Shown here: positions 1 to 14,194 of the stretch, one piece after another
Layout: the number at the start of each line of letters is the position of its first letter
Position numbering within the stretch: position 1 is the stretch's first letter
NCBI GenBank assembly: GCA_032358165.1
Contig: JAALGY010000044.1
Location: 620,001-684,000, forward strand
Direction of reading: 5' to 3'
Origin: Diplosphaera chodatii
Taxonomy: Eukaryota; Chlorophyta; Trebouxiophyceae; Prasiolales; Stichococcaceae
Length of the DNA: 64,000 nucleotides
Position numbers and translations under genes: made by a program
The notes under the pieces: model-generated
Told to the model about the DNA's origin: nothing
The model's input: only the letters and a program-made list of their open reading frames with translations
The model's database searches: none

Positions 1-2417
1 GACTGCTTGCTATTTGCATTCCAGACCCACCGTCACCAGCAGAACACATCGTCGCCTGACCCCGGAACAGCGCACACCTGACGCGGGAGAAGCGGATGCA
101 GAACGCCTGCGCCTCCACGATCACTGACAGAACATCGTCCAACCGTGTCCGAACCAAGGACGTCGTGAAAGCGCACACAAGCCGCACCTTGCGCCCCGCT
201 GCCATGGCGTCCTGCAGCATGGCGGTCTGAACATGGACAAGCGCCGTTGAACTGCGGAGAATGCATGCCCGTCGATCAACTGCAGTCGTTGGGCACTTGC
301 CGGTGGCACACCTGCTCAGCATCGCAGGCTGCGAACGAATGTACCAGAAACGCCTGCATACAATAGCCTGGCCGTTCCAACTGCCCTCTTACTGTGACTG
401 CCGTGCAGGCACATCAACCACGCAGCAGTGCAGCAGGCAGCACATGCTGGAGGGCACACGACCTGCAGGAAACCGTCTGGGAGGGGGCCCTGGTGCTGCA
501 CCAGGCGGCTGACCACCTCCATGCTCTGCAGGCCCAGCTCCGAGCGGGCGACCGCCTGAAAATGTGGCTCTGTCTGCAATGCAGAGTATGCCAGGTTTCT
601 GTCGCAGTAGGCACTGGCTGTACTCAGCTCCAGGTGACGACCCAGGACAGGTGCTCGTCACACTCCCCGTTTTGGCATGTTCCAGGCGCTTGTAGTGCAG
701 CCATCCAGACGCACACGGTTTCTGCTCGGTAGCTCACCTCCGGCACGTGTGCGAGGCGCAGCAGCAGCTGCGCGGCGAGCCCCGGGTTGTATCGCACCAG
801 GCCGGGCAGCTGCGGCGGCGGCGGCACGACATCCAGCACGCCGGGCGGGTCGGTCTCCAGGCCGGCCGCTGCAGCCTGCGCGTCTGATGGCGCCAGGGCA
901 CCCTGCATCACAGAGGTCCGCATAGGTCGAAGTGGGAACACCTTCAGCTGGCCGCGCAGCGACTGACACCGAAGGGCTTGGGGCGGCAAAGGCACGCATC
1001 CGCCGACTCGGCTCCTCTGACCTCGCAATGTGCGCTATCCCAATCAGCATGGTGAACGTCAGCCGATCCCCTGTCCATTCGTTTGCCGAGTTGCGGTTGA
1101 CAGCCAGCAGCACAGCCCAAAGCCGGAGGCCCGTGCAGCACCCACCTCAGCGCCATGCCGCAGAATGTCTCTGACTGCCTGCTGCTGCGGGGTGAGCCGA
1201 GGACTTTCGGCACCCCTGTCACCGCCCCCCTGCAGCGCCGCTGTGTCGCCCGCCGCCCACGCCAGCTCGCACGGCTGCACAGGCAGCGGCCGAGGGGGCG
1301 GCGGCCGCACCCACAGAAAGGGTGTCCGGCCCTCCTGCGGGGAACCCTCACTGGCGTCTGCTGCTGCGCTGCGCCTCCTGCAGTGACGAACAACAGTCTC
1401 ATCCAGCACGGTTCCTGGGTGTTGCAGTGCTGTTGCTTCAGAGGTTGTAGCGAGTGCATGTCTGCGAGGCATGACACAGCTGACAAGGCACAGCAATTGC
1501 GCAGTCCTGTGCGCATCAGGAATCTCCGTTGTTCCAGCAGGCGCACCTGTCCAGGGACAGCTGCAGCTGCTGCCGTGTGCACGGCCCCGGCGCCCGCAGC
1601 GGCCCCCCCTCCCGCGCCCACCGGCTGGGCGTCAGCCCATCAACCTGCAGCCCATCGCACACGATCCTTACTCCAAAACGACGTTGTTGACTCCCCCTGG
1701 TGCCACGGTTTTTGCAGCGCTGTATGTGATGCATGCCCGGCCGTGTGGCATGAGTCGCAACAACCTTGCATCAACAAGCTCAGGGCTGCACATCAGGACA
1801 CACTGGGACATACGGAGCTGGCGTCGCCGCTCTCGAGCAGCAGGCACCGGACGAAGGCCGCCTCGCGGCTGGGTGGGTGCTCCGGCTTCAATGCTGCCTG
1901 TTTGGCAGTTTGCACTGGTTGGGCATTTAATGCTGTGCATTCACTGCACAAGCCATGGCATCGAGCAAATGATGAATTGGTCCGATATGCTGACCACACC
2001 CGCACACCTCAATCAGATATGCGTCAAAGGTGTCTGGCCGCAAGCCTGGCACCAGCGTCCCCGCCGTGAGCAGCAGAAAGTAGCCAGCAAGGCGACCTTC
2101 CCATTGTGCCGCCAGACCATCCTGCAAACGGTTAGGAGCCGCTCCAGCAGTGAAGATGGTGCAGGACATGTTGTCGGTGGATGAGCATGCGTATGGTTTG
2201 AACAAGCGTCTGGCCTGTGCATGCCGCAGTGGCCGCAAGCACCTCCCACCTTCAGGATGACCAGCAGGCATGCAAGCGCCTGGAACGCTGTTGCTGCGGC
2301 GTCAGGGAATGCTGCCGTAAATGCTGTAGCAGTGTCTCGAAGTGGTCGCGTGGGTGCTATTCCCAGCAGACGCTTCAGCGTGGCAATCATGTGAGGATCC
2401 AACAGTGTTGCACCCAT
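1..2417 (-). CDS. CNOT11: CCR4-NOT transcription complex subunit 11 (CNOT11), partial at 3' end
   Basis: CNOT11 is a subunit of the cytoplasmic CCR4-NOT mRNA deadenylase and docks on the CNOT1 N-terminus with CNOT10. Nine exons can be joined in phase: 2250-2417, 2008-2121, 1814-1897, 1547-1644, 1146-1350, 738-902, 463-555, 312-353 and 78-226. Landmarks recalled from the family are GLQSMEVVSRLVQ (compare human SLHSMEVVNRL), RYNPGLAAQLLLRL (compare NNPLVAIEMLLKL) and VRLVCAF...VEAQAFCIRFSR (compare VRLVCVF...VEAQAFCIEFSR). An RPPPPRPLPVQPCELAW segment matches the family RPPPPLH..ELAW stretch. The intron after 78 runs to the window edge, so the last exon or exons lie outside. The start at 2417 (MGATLLDPHM) is the first Met before conserved sequence; an upstream in-frame Met at 2540 is possible. 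No transit or signal peptide is seen, as expected for a cytosolic protein. Confidence 0.85.
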
Positions 2418-3071
2418 TGCTGCATGCCAGGTGCTTAAGTCAGCGGACGTCGCAGCAGCACTTTCGCGGCACTCTGCTGGACAGCTGCTGCGGGGTGACA
2501 AAAAAGTATGTGGATGTCGGATCAGGGTGTGACGGGCCACAGATGGACTTGATAGCTACAAGAACACACTACATTTCGTGATCTGACCTGCGCAGCGCAA
2601 GCGCAGCTTACATAGTGTAGCTGTCAGTGACTCAGTGGCGAGAGACGTTTCTTCGGACACGCGCTGCTCTGAAGCCGCGACGCCAGAGACCATCTGCTTG
2701 CAACCCATGCAAGCCGCGTTGAGCTGATGGAGCTGGAGCGACGTAAAACCGAGTCCGCCGTGCGGCCGCCGGCGGAGGAAACACATGAGGTTCCCCGGTG
2801 CGGGGGCGTAAGTGTCCCCGTTGTTGGCAGCACCTTTGAAGACAACGCAGCGGCCAGCTGAGGGCGTCTTAGCGCCGCGAGCAGCAAATTGCTGTCGTGC
2901 CCATCATTGCAAGCACCGTTGCTGTCAGTGCGCTCTGCAGCGCGCGGTACCCAGTGCAGGCCGCACAGCTTGCAAAGCAGATCGAAGCAGGGAGTGGTCG
3001 CCAGACAGCTGACTGCGCAGCGAGGCGCACAGCAGCTGGCTGAGTAGCGCTGCATTCAGCGCCGGACCAGC
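2418..3071. other. Intergenic, divergent 5' regions of CNOT11 and Rab11
   Basis: This spacer separates the CNOT11 start (leftward) from the Rab11 start (rightward) and should hold both 5' UTRs and promoters. Short open frames exist on both strands but none shows a recognisable domain or a consistent exon structure. No TATA box or other element was identified with confidence. Confidence 0.5.
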
Positions 3072-5153
<2,082 letters not shown>

Positions 5154-6246
5154 GATTCAGCCAGCAGACAGCTGCACGGCTCGCATTTGCGCTGCCTTGT
5201 GTTGGCCTGCGAGGCTATACTCACCCGCCATGTGGAGATGGGCGTATCTTTCACACTGGTGTGCGCTGACAGCAGCGCGGCAATGGCATGCTGCTGCAGG
5301 GCGCAGGTTCGCGCTGCGCAGCATTCCTTGGCTGCGATATGGTATTGTGTGGGGCATTGCGGAACAGAGGCACTACGAACGCAGGGCAGCATGGTCAGGC
5401 CTCTTCTTTGCACCGTTTTGATGTTACCTGCTGCTCGCGATGTGCCATGGAGGGAATGTGCTCGTCAGCCTTGCATGAAGCTCAGTATGTAACCGGCGCA
5501 GCGTGCGCATGCGCCCACTTGGTTGAGGCATACCCTATGGCACGTACAGCTGACAGATACTGTCGGCGTCATCCTACGCTATATCCCATTGCCTGGGCAC
5601 AACGCATCAGAAAATTCAGTGAATACTGTTCAATTTAGCAAGTACGTGCTCAGTGTCCCCAAGACGAATTGCCCCTCCTAGGGATGGGTCCAAGACTGCC
5701 ACGTGGGGCTGGGTGCATGTACAACATCACTCGGATATTTCACGGTGCACATTCAACGTTTGCGTGTTGTGAAAGTTGCTTGAAGCCATTGAACTTTCGA
5801 CCTCGCAATCAGCGGTAGATTGGCTGCTGCAGATTGTTACACTTGTGCATGCCCAGAGCATGCATTGCTCTGGCGTTGTTCGTTGAACGTCAATCACTCT
5901 GGTATACTCGTGAACGGCTGTGCCAGACACAATCTGTGAGGTGCAGAGCCGCTTGACTCTTTGATTTACCGCTAGGCCATTAGCAGTGTGCATGGCGGCA
6001 ATGGCAGGTGTGTGGGCGGTGCATGACAGGATGACACGAGGAGCTGCCTCCGATGTTGCACAGCTGATGCATGCGTCTTACAGAAGAAGCGCATACCGAT
6101 GAGCTCCAGTGGTCGTGGTCTTTGGCAACAAGTCACCTGAAGACCAGGCTGGCGCTGTATACTGGGGCAGCGCCTATCAGATGTGGCCTGACGGCCTGTG
6201 GCTCATCGCAGGGCCAGCACAAGCCAGCCTGCAGCCAGCTGGCGTG
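5154..6246. other. Intergenic: Rab11 3' flank and upstream region of PAO-family copy 1
   Basis: About 1.1 kb follows the Rab11 stop and has no convincing coding exon. A TGTAA word at 5488-5492, the usual chlorophyte polyadenylation signal, is a plausible 3' end for Rab11 but is weak evidence alone. The AT content rises around 5740-5990, typical of non-coding sequence in this window. Confidence 0.4.
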
Positions 6247-9200
6247 ATGAGCTCTCTGCGTATGCAACCGATGTGCAATCAGTGTTCCACCATGGCAAAT
6301 GCTGCTCCCCATGGGGTGGCACGCCAACAGCGACAGCGGCGGCAGCAGCAGCGGCATGGCCGCAGCGTGACCACGCACGCTGCGCCGGCCGTCGCGGATC
6401 CAGACGCCGCTGCCGGCCACGTGGATGTTGGCACGCTAGGCAGCGGGCCTGCGCCTGCCAAGCGCACCACTGATGCAGCAGCGGCTGAGGCCATATATGC
6501 CAACTTCGACTGGAGGAACCAGTGGTACCCTGTGGCGTTTGCGAAAGACATGCCCGAGGGTGCGACGACATGGTGTGCCACATCGATGAGCATGTCTCCA
6601 TGATGTGTGGCCTGATGCCACGAGCGCTGTCAGACCTGGATGAGCTTCAGGCAGCATGCTTGTACAGTCTATCATCCACAGTGTGTCTTAACAGGAATCT
6701 GACTGCGCCAAGTTGGCAGGCATGACCTGGCAAGCACATGGACATTTGCAGCACTCAAACGCAGGCAAGCTGGCCCAGGTCACGCTGTTTGATGAGCAGT
6801 ACGCGGTCGTGCGGCGGCCGGCACGGCAGGGCGGCCCTGCAGCAGTCGCGGACCGCTGCCCCCACAGGGCGGCGGCGCTGTCTCAGGCGAGCGCAAGCTT
6901 CATGTAGCCGCACCCACACAAGATATCGCACCATGTGTGACACAAGACAGCACAGGGGTGCCCCAGCCTGCAGCTGCATGACTACAACAGCAGGCAGAAG
7001 ATCACTGCAGCAGCTGGTCCTGTTGCCTTGCAGACCGCAGGCGTGAGCACCGTGGATGCCCGTTAATCGGCCTCGTAGTAAGCGAGGGTGCTGACCCGTG
7101 CTGCTCGCGCTGTGCTCCAGGGGCTGCTGACGCCGGAGGGCGCCATCCAGTGCGCGTACCACGGCTGGAAGTTCGACGGCGACAGCGGCGAGTGCCTCGA
7201 CATCCCGCAGCTGCAGCCAGGCATGCCCTGTGGCGCAGGGACGGCGCTGCTGCCAGAGCCCTGCACAGCACCCACGCATTGACTCTCCGTAGCACATGCC
7301 GCCCCCGGCAGAGGCATGCATGGCAGTACACCACTCAGCATAGCCCATGCGCCGTGCAGCTGACCGGAGGGAAGTTTGGCATCGCAGGCGCCAAGTTCAG
7401 TCGGCGCACCTGCACGGCAGCATTCCCGTGCGTGGAGCACCAGGGCCTGCTGTGGCTGAGGCCGCAGCCGGGCGAATTGGCCAATGACTTCAGCACAGGC
7501 CAGCTGCCAGGTGGCTGTACACTCCGTCTATATGTTCAGTTGAACACCAGGAATGTAAACATGTGATGTCAGCATGCCACTGTTGCTTTGGACCATTGCC
7601 CCCAAGATATGCAGAGCCTCGCAAACCAGCGACGCGGCTACAGTTCGCAGAGTCCTTGACACAAGGTATCAACGCTGCAGGGGTGCCAGAGCTCGAGCGG
7701 GACGGCTGGATCACGAACGACTTCGTTCGCGACTTCGATGTCGACTACACGCTGCTGCTGGAAAACCTGCACGACCCCGATCACGGGCTGTTTGCGCACC
7801 AGGTGAGCTGCACACAGCAGGATACAAAGCACCTGTCACATCATCGGGCATGCAACTGCTGCAATGGCATATCCATTTCGTACATTTCCCACGCATGCAG
7901 AGCAGGACCAACCAGCAGTTCATTGCAGAAGATACTTGAGAGTGGACCGTTGATTATATGTGCAGGCGCCATACTTTGACATGTTCTCTGGGAGTGTGGA
8001 CATGCTGATGCGCGTGGAGACTGACAGCACACCCCACGGCGCGCCGACCATCACCGGCCGTGTGCCCGGTGCGGGGGCTTGCGGGTGGCTGGCTTCAGGG
8101 CTAGGCAAAGCTTGAGGGTGTCCATGATGGAGAGACAGTGCCGTGGCGGATGGTGCAGACCTGCAGTGGTCGACATGTTGCTGTCATGCATGCTGCAGCC
8201 GTGCTGAAGCTGACGAACAAGCCCAAAGCTGGCGAGGCGCACCAGCGGCCGCCGCCAACTGCACAGGTGCGCAGCCCGCGAGTGAAGGTTGCCGGCAGCC
8301 ATGTTGCAGTTCGGTGACACGTGCAGCTGCTGGATCAAAAGGGCAATGCAACGATTTTCTCTGGTTGATGACGTTTAGTTGGCACTATGCAGAAGCCAGA
8401 TGCGGAGCTCACGGCAACGATCCGCTTCCAGGCGCCCGGGCATGTGCGTTGGTCCAGGTGAGTGCACGTTGCCGAGGTCAGGGCTCCCCAGACTAGCTGG
8501 CCGATGACCTGGTGTCGGAGTGAGACGACGCTCGAGCAAATTGCAGGGGTTGGCGCATGTACTGATACACACGCCGCCCATTTCCAAGTGTGCACGAAAC
8601 GCAGTGGATACAGTGCTGTGCCGTGCTGATGTCAAGTGGCTGGGTTTCCTGTATGAGATCGGGTTCTACACGTTGTGCAGGTTTGACAAGGATGGCAACA
8701 CCAAGGCATTCACGGCGTTCTACGTCACGCCGACGGGCGCCGGCCGCTGCCGCTTCCTGCTCAGGTGCCAGACTCTCTGTTTTCACGACAAGTGCATGGA
8801 GTCACAACATGTGTGTCAGACCCCTACCTCATGACAAAGGGTTGGTAAATACTGGGATACTCCGAACACGAATCCATATGCTTGCAGGTATTGCCGCCTA
8901 GCTCCAACCTGGCAGCAGCTCCCCAACTGGGTCTTCGCCATCATGATGAACAAGTTTCTGGTGAACACTTGAGTTGATCCGCGCAAAGGTTGCCTCGTGG
9001 CTAACAATGTCGCTGGTGCAAGTGTGCAATGTGTGCCTGGCTGCAGGACCAAGACACCTATCTGCTGGCCACGCAGCAGCCTTACACCCTGACAGCAGAG
9101 GGGCAGGTGTGGCTGTTGTTGTTGTGTTGCCACCTCTTGAACCCGTCTCAAACTGCTTGATCACCCTTCCAGGAATCGAGGCTAGCCCAGGCAGCTGCTG

Positions 9201-10688
9201 GAGGTGCAGCTGTACTGCCATCAGAGCACAATCGACGGATGTGTGCATTGGCAGGGATTGGCAAAAGCGCAGCGCGAGACTGGCGGCAGCAGCAGCGAAA
9301 TATGCAGCGGCAATGCCAGCCACCCTGCCGCAAGCGCCCGCAACGGCAGCAGCGGCAATGGCGCAGCAGCGGCGGACTCAGACTCGGGTGCAGCTGAGCA
9401 GGAGGAGTTTCCCGGCAAGCGCAAGAGCATGTTCTGCTACAAGGCGCCCTCCGACAGCCTGCAGATCCAGGCACGCGCACGCCACTGCCAAGTTGACCTG
9501 TCAGTGCTAGCCCTGCTACGTGCGCTTTGGCACGCTGCATGCCAGCTGATGCATTTGCATGGGCTTCAGCACGCAAAGTGGCAGCTCGCATTGTGTTGCC
9601 AGACTGGGTGCCTTGCTTGCGCTCTGCATGCTTCATCATCTTCCGAATATGGGCTGCCCGACCAGGCAGAAGTAGTCTCCACTTGCAAGATGTCTAAAAG
9701 GGTTAGGTGCTGCCGCTACTGCAGCTGGGCCGCTGGATCGATGGGGCGGTGCCGCACATGCCGAACCGAGCACAGGCTCTGCTGGGAGCCCTCGATGCCG
9801 GTGAGTCCCCTCTCCCACTGTATGTTGGTATGCCCTGAAGTGCGACCACGTTGCCAGCTTCTGCATCCCTGTGCTGACTTTACCAGAATAGAAGGCCATC
9901 ACTCAGCCTTGATGTGCCTCTGTCCATGCAGGCCAGCTCACCAACCAGGCCGCGCGAGAGGTGATCCTGGACCGATGGGCCGGCCACACCCAGGTGCGCT
10001 TGCCGCTCGGGCCCTACCGCTGCCGCCACGATCTGTGCTGCGCGCCAGCGCCTGTGCATGCTGCGGACGCTGTCGATGTATATGCTACCCCCTGACATCA
10101 GCCCGACCTCTGTCACCGTGTGACGCCTGTTTGCATCACCACCAAATCAGAGGGCGTGTCGTTGCCTACTCCTGCAGCTTTGCCCCGACAGCCTGGCGGC
10201 GGTGTGCAACCTGCAGCGGCTGCGCACAGCCTGCAGCTCCTCTGCTGCGCTGGGGGCTGCCGCCCTGCTGTTCCACCTTGCTGCGGGTGCGCCCACTTGC
10301 CCGAAAGCACGATGACCGTCTACCTGCGACGCTGCTCGCCAAGTCGCCCAAGTAATTGCGGCAGGACCGAGGCTGCAGCCACTGCCTGATCATCGTCACA
10401 GCCACCGCAAACATGCAAGTCTTTCGCATGGCACACCTCGTGCCGTTCAAGAGTATGCCACCGCCTGTTGAAGCAGGTCGACCCTGGGCACTCTGGCTGT
10501 GGGGCGGCGCCGCTGCGACGGTGGCAAGCGCCGCGGCGGCGGTCGCCGCCGACCTGCTGGCGAAGCAGTTCTCCTACTGCTACACGCGGGAGCGGCAGGA
10601 GCGGGAGCTGGCGCGCATCCCGAAGCTGACGGCGCACCTGCAGCGCGGCGGCGGTGCTGCGCATGCGGCGGCGGATGCGGTGCAATGA
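6247..10688 (+). CDS. Rieske-type oxygenase, PAO/TIC55/PTC52 family (copy 1)
   Basis: This is a membrane-anchored plastid Rieske [2Fe-2S]/mononuclear-iron oxygenase of the group that opens the pheophorbide a ring or acts on related tetrapyrroles. Sixteen exons give 635 residues: 6247-6559, 6765-6886, 7121-7220, 7388-7510, 7681-7802, 7966-8068, 8199-8266, 8393-8457, 8681-8764, 8888-8960, 9047-9106, 9255-9470, 9725-9800, 9932-9993, 10178-10286 and 10477-10688. An Arg/Gln/Ser-rich, transit-like N-terminus precedes FDWRNQWYPVAF. The cluster ligands are in DRCPHRAAALSQ and QCAYHGWKF (C-x-H, then C-x2-H). The iron site is ENLHDPDHGLFAHQ. The last exon encodes an Ala-rich membrane helix and a basic tail. 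I see no CxxC pair near the C-terminus, unlike some TIC55/PTC52 members. Introns 3 and 12 have alternative in-phase donors, so those junctions are less certain. The exact substrate is not decidable from sequence. Copy 2 lies inverted at 50750-55084. Confidence 0.88.
6887..7120 (+). other. GC-AG intron in PAO-family copy 1
   Basis: The exon ends ...CTGTCTCAG and the intron begins GCGAGC, not GT. The acceptor is CTCCAG at 7115-7120. At the same place copy 2 has CTGTCTCAG followed by GTGAGC (intron starting at 54335 on the minus strand). Phase is kept only with the GC donor, so this is a T-to-C change at an otherwise good 5' splice site. Confidence 0.7.
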
Positions 10689-11408
10689 GGTTTACATGCA
10701 TAAGCATTGTGACTGTGGCACGCTGTATGAGCGTGGGTAGTAATTGAACATTTGAGGTATTCGATTTGAGTGCTGGCGTCTTTCAAGAGCTTTGTGCCAC
10801 GATTGTTGTCATCCTGCCCGCACGCTGACATCCGCAGCATATTGATTGCTCGAAACACATTCGATTGCATGCTGTTTCGGTTGGCGATGATGCTCAGTCC
10901 GGATGTCGAAGTATTGTCACGTGTCAAACCAGGAATGGATTGCTTGAACATGCTGTCACATGTCACTCATCAGCTGTAGGCGAGCTGCAGCAGTCACTGC
11001 GTCAGACATAAACCTATGTGCCAGCACCAGATGCTACAATGTCACATTACAGCACTTTGTCAGCCCAGGGCATGCTTCTCTGCCCATTCTCACAGCTCGT
11101 TGCCTATTGATTATCTCGGCACCACCCCAGCAGAGGGGCGGCACCCCCAAAACCAGGTGGCACCCTGCTGGTGAGCGGTTGCCGCTGCCAAATCACTTGT
11201 AGTCAGGTCATTTCGCCAACCTCAGGCCGCTGTGCTCCGTCGAGTGCTGCCAGCTGCAATATTCAGCTGGGGTCCAGACCGATGTCCTGCAGCCAGCGCA
11301 GCCGCCTTGCACGCGCCCGCACTGCATTTGCTGTCAGCACCTGGACTGCGCTGCCGGGCAGACTCCGCCACCTGCAGTCAGCAACATTGATTCATTCAGG
11401 TGTGCTTG
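10689..11408. other. Intergenic between two convergent genes
   Basis: This region holds the 3' flanks of PAO-family copy 1 (rightward) and of the SRPBCC-domain gene (leftward). It is comparatively AT-rich around 10750-10980 and no exon was recognised. Confidence 0.45.
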
Positions 11409-13754
11409 TCACCTTAGGAAACTCTGTTCGAGTAGTTTGTTGTGTTCCGACAATGAGCCATTGAGGTCGTCGGATGGGTTCACAAGCGTGCTCTGCATAT
11501 ACGAAATTTGCAGGGAGGCGAAGGCTGTTGTAAGGCTCAACATATCAGGGCAGCATGAGCACCTGTCCGTGGTCAGTGCGCTGCTGTTATCACCGGCGGC
11601 CCCAGGCGGGCTCTGGGCCGTGCTGCCGCTGCTTCCAATGCTTCCGCTCTTCCTCGCGCCCTCGAAGCCGAACTCGTCCTCGAGGCCATGGCTGTCAGAG
11701 GGTGTTGGCTTGCCAGCACGTATTTTGGCGGCCTCCGTCTGCAAGTCTTCCAGCATGCCCCTGACCTGCAGCTTGCATCACACGCTCCAACTCACCACAG
11801 TACCTCGCCTGAGCCGGGCTGGTCTGCGACAACTGTGCGACAGGGTGCAACAGCAAACCACCTGGCCTATCAAACACACGCTCCCCACCTGCGCTGCCGA
11901 AATGCTCTTGACCAGGTTGCCCAGAGGCCCTGGCGGCACCAGGCCTGTGTCCAGATGCCAACACGCCTTATGCGAGGGCATGTGAGTCAGCGTCACATGT
12001 ACTCACCAGGTGGCAGTGCAGGCTGAACACGTAGCTGACCATACACGGCATCTGCATGTGGCACCTGGCTGGAGGCTCTGCTCGAGGGTGATGAGCGTCC
12101 GCTGCGGCGCTGGCTGCGGGAACCAGTCTGCAGCGCGATTGGCCAGCCTCTCAGTGATGTGAACATCTGGGCATGCCCTATATCCCTGAGATACCAGGTA
12201 TGCAGTTTGCTAGCCTTTGCACTGAACACACAGCTGCGTCACCAGTGAGACAGAGAAGACATCTCCCCTTCACCGTAGACTGCAAGCTGCACAGGGCATT
12301 CACAGAGACTCACTGGTAACAGACTGCAGGGTCTGCAGCGCCTGCTGCGCGGGGTCCTTGCCATTCTGGCCCCTGCCGCCATCGCCGCCGCGCACCATGT
12401 CCAACAGGCTCGCCGAAGGCGGCGCCGCCACGATGGCATCCAGCGGCGGGCGGCCCTCGTAGCCCTGATCACCAAGCCCACGATGTCAGGGGCGCTGCCA
12501 CGTGTCAGCAGCGTGGTCTTTCCTGTTGCAGCCCGTGATGATCTGCGACAGTGTGTCGAACCAAGCGGCGGCGCAGGCCCGAGGGCGACCACAGCTGCAG
12601 GGCATCAGTTGTGCGACGTCCTCTCTGAGCACACAGGCAGGGCGCTACGTGCTGACAGTCAGCTTGCTGAGACGCATGCGCACAGTTGCAGGCGTGCGTG
12701 TACCTGCACAGACCAGTGCCCCTCGAAGGCCTTCATCATCTGACCACCCTGCCTCGCCAGCTGGAAGTCGATCTGCAGGCTCATGAGCACACAGCTTGTG
12801 TGAATCACCCAGCTGCATCAACGCCCGGTCGCGCCTGTGCTACTCACTGAGGACACTTGTACTTCCACGCTGAGAAGTGCTGCAGCTGCCGCACCGTTCC
12901 AGACGACCGGTCAAGGTCAACGTACAGCCTGTGACAGTTATGGTACAACGGGTGAGTGGGGCTTCTGATGCATGTCGTGCTCATGTCTCTGGCGGCTGCA
13001 CATGCCCCATCTGTCTTTAAATGGACCGCACTGAGGCTGCTGCAGGGGTACCTGGTGGCGAACTTGCCAGAAAACATGGCGAACTTCCACTTGGCCAGCG
13101 CCTCTGTCTCCACCTTCACCTGTGCAGGTTGAAGACTGGCGGGTGATCTCTTGCACACATGGTGCTGGGTTGCTCACTGCATGACAGGACGCTGCAGGAC
13201 GCCGCAGTGGAGGCTGACAAGGCGGGTGTTTCCGCTTGCCTGCCCGCGATGCCGATCCCTCCATCTCAAGATCTTACGATAGGTGTTGTCCTGCATGGTG
13301 CATGTCAGCCGACGTGCTGTTGTCCTGCTTGGGGCCTCCCATGCACTGCAGCATGCACCCATCGGGCACGGCAGTCAACTGCGTGGCCGGCGGTGCATGA
13401 CACACCGTGATGCTCCGAAAGATGTTGTGTGAGTCGGGCCGCGCCAGCAGCTCGAACGTCTCTGCGGGAGTCAGGGGCAGCACCGCCGCAAGTCGGATGG
13501 TGCAGAAGAAGCCCTCCTTCGAGGTCACCTGCATGCCGCGAACGCTGCCTCCTGCCGCCAGTCTCGTGCAAAACAGGCGCCTGGCGCAGCGTGCCATGCT
13601 CCGCTTCGTTCACGGGAAGCAAATGGCATGTGCAGATATGCAACACCGTTGCAGTTACCCGGAGGCTGTACTGATCGCTGGACCACTCCTCCGCATCATG
13701 CTTGCTGCGCTGCTGAGCGTTTGGGATGACCTCAACCGTTTGTTGTGCAGCCAT
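11409..13754 (-). CDS. SRPBCC/START-like (DUF220-type) domain protein
   Basis: This is probably a soluble lipid- or hydrophobic-ligand-binding helix-grip protein; no enzymatic role can be assigned. Well-supported exons: 13659-13754, 13406-13528, 13240-13290, 13052-13119, 12895-12928 and 12704-12772, joining in phase to a core that runs MAAQQTVEV..., LPLTPAETFELLARPDSHN, ALAKWKFAMFSGKF, MMKAFEGHWSVQ. This matches the order in plant DUF220-type proteins (residues before WKF.W.SG, then F(M)KxFEGxW). Further exons encode RTLITLEQSLQP, VPPGPLGNLVKSIS and MLEDLQTEAAKIRAGKP. Those agree with a family pattern of a hydrophobic strand, a PP-x2-L loop and a final long helix. The middle exons (about 12310-12620) and the C-terminal Ser/Gly-rich end are uncertain. 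The third intron starts GCAAGC (a GC donor). Start Met at 13754 opens the first in-phase exon; 440 bp separates it from the divergent 6PGL gene. Confidence 0.65.
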
Positions 13755-14194
13755 GCTGTAGCGCAGGGCGGCTCAGGCGCGGCATGCAAGCTGTGACATG
13801 GCTGTTCGCTGCTCGTGTCTGGCTGGTAGCAAAGTCCGAACCTGATATACAGCTTGTCACGATATCAGGAGAGCAGCCTGCAGGAAATCGACAAGCATAC
13901 GGGCAACTCCTTACTGCAAGGGATGCAGGGGATTCAGTCCTCAAAAGTTGAGTTACGGCAGCTGTGCCTGGCAAGTACTGACCTGTGCCAGGTTCGATTG
14001 GGAGTTCAAACCTAGATCCAATGCGTCTGATGCAGTTTGACGGCCACAGCGCCATCTGCCGCACGGCTTCAGGTGCCAGGGGGGCAAAGCCCCGCAAGAG
14101 GTTACGTAACCTCAGTAAGCTGCCTGCTGCTGCTCCACCGCTAGGTGCGCACACTGCAAAGGTTCTACCCCGTCCAGTGCGTAGTGTCTGAGCC
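13755..14194. promoter_or_regulatory. Divergent promoter interval between the SRPBCC gene and 6PGL
   Basis: This is a 440-bp head-to-head spacer between start codons on opposite strands. It must contain both 5' UTRs and promoters. No specific element is evident; the assignment rests on gene orientation only. Confidence 0.5.

Noticed and set aside
7221..7387. GC-AG intron at the Rieske exon of PAO-family copy 1
   Set aside because: A GT donor ten bases further (7231) keeps the same phase, so a GC donor is not required here.
9204..10355. 383-residue plus-strand frame
   Set aside because: Only 9255-9470 is in the coding frame of PAO-family copy 1; the continuation reads introns and wrong-frame exons.
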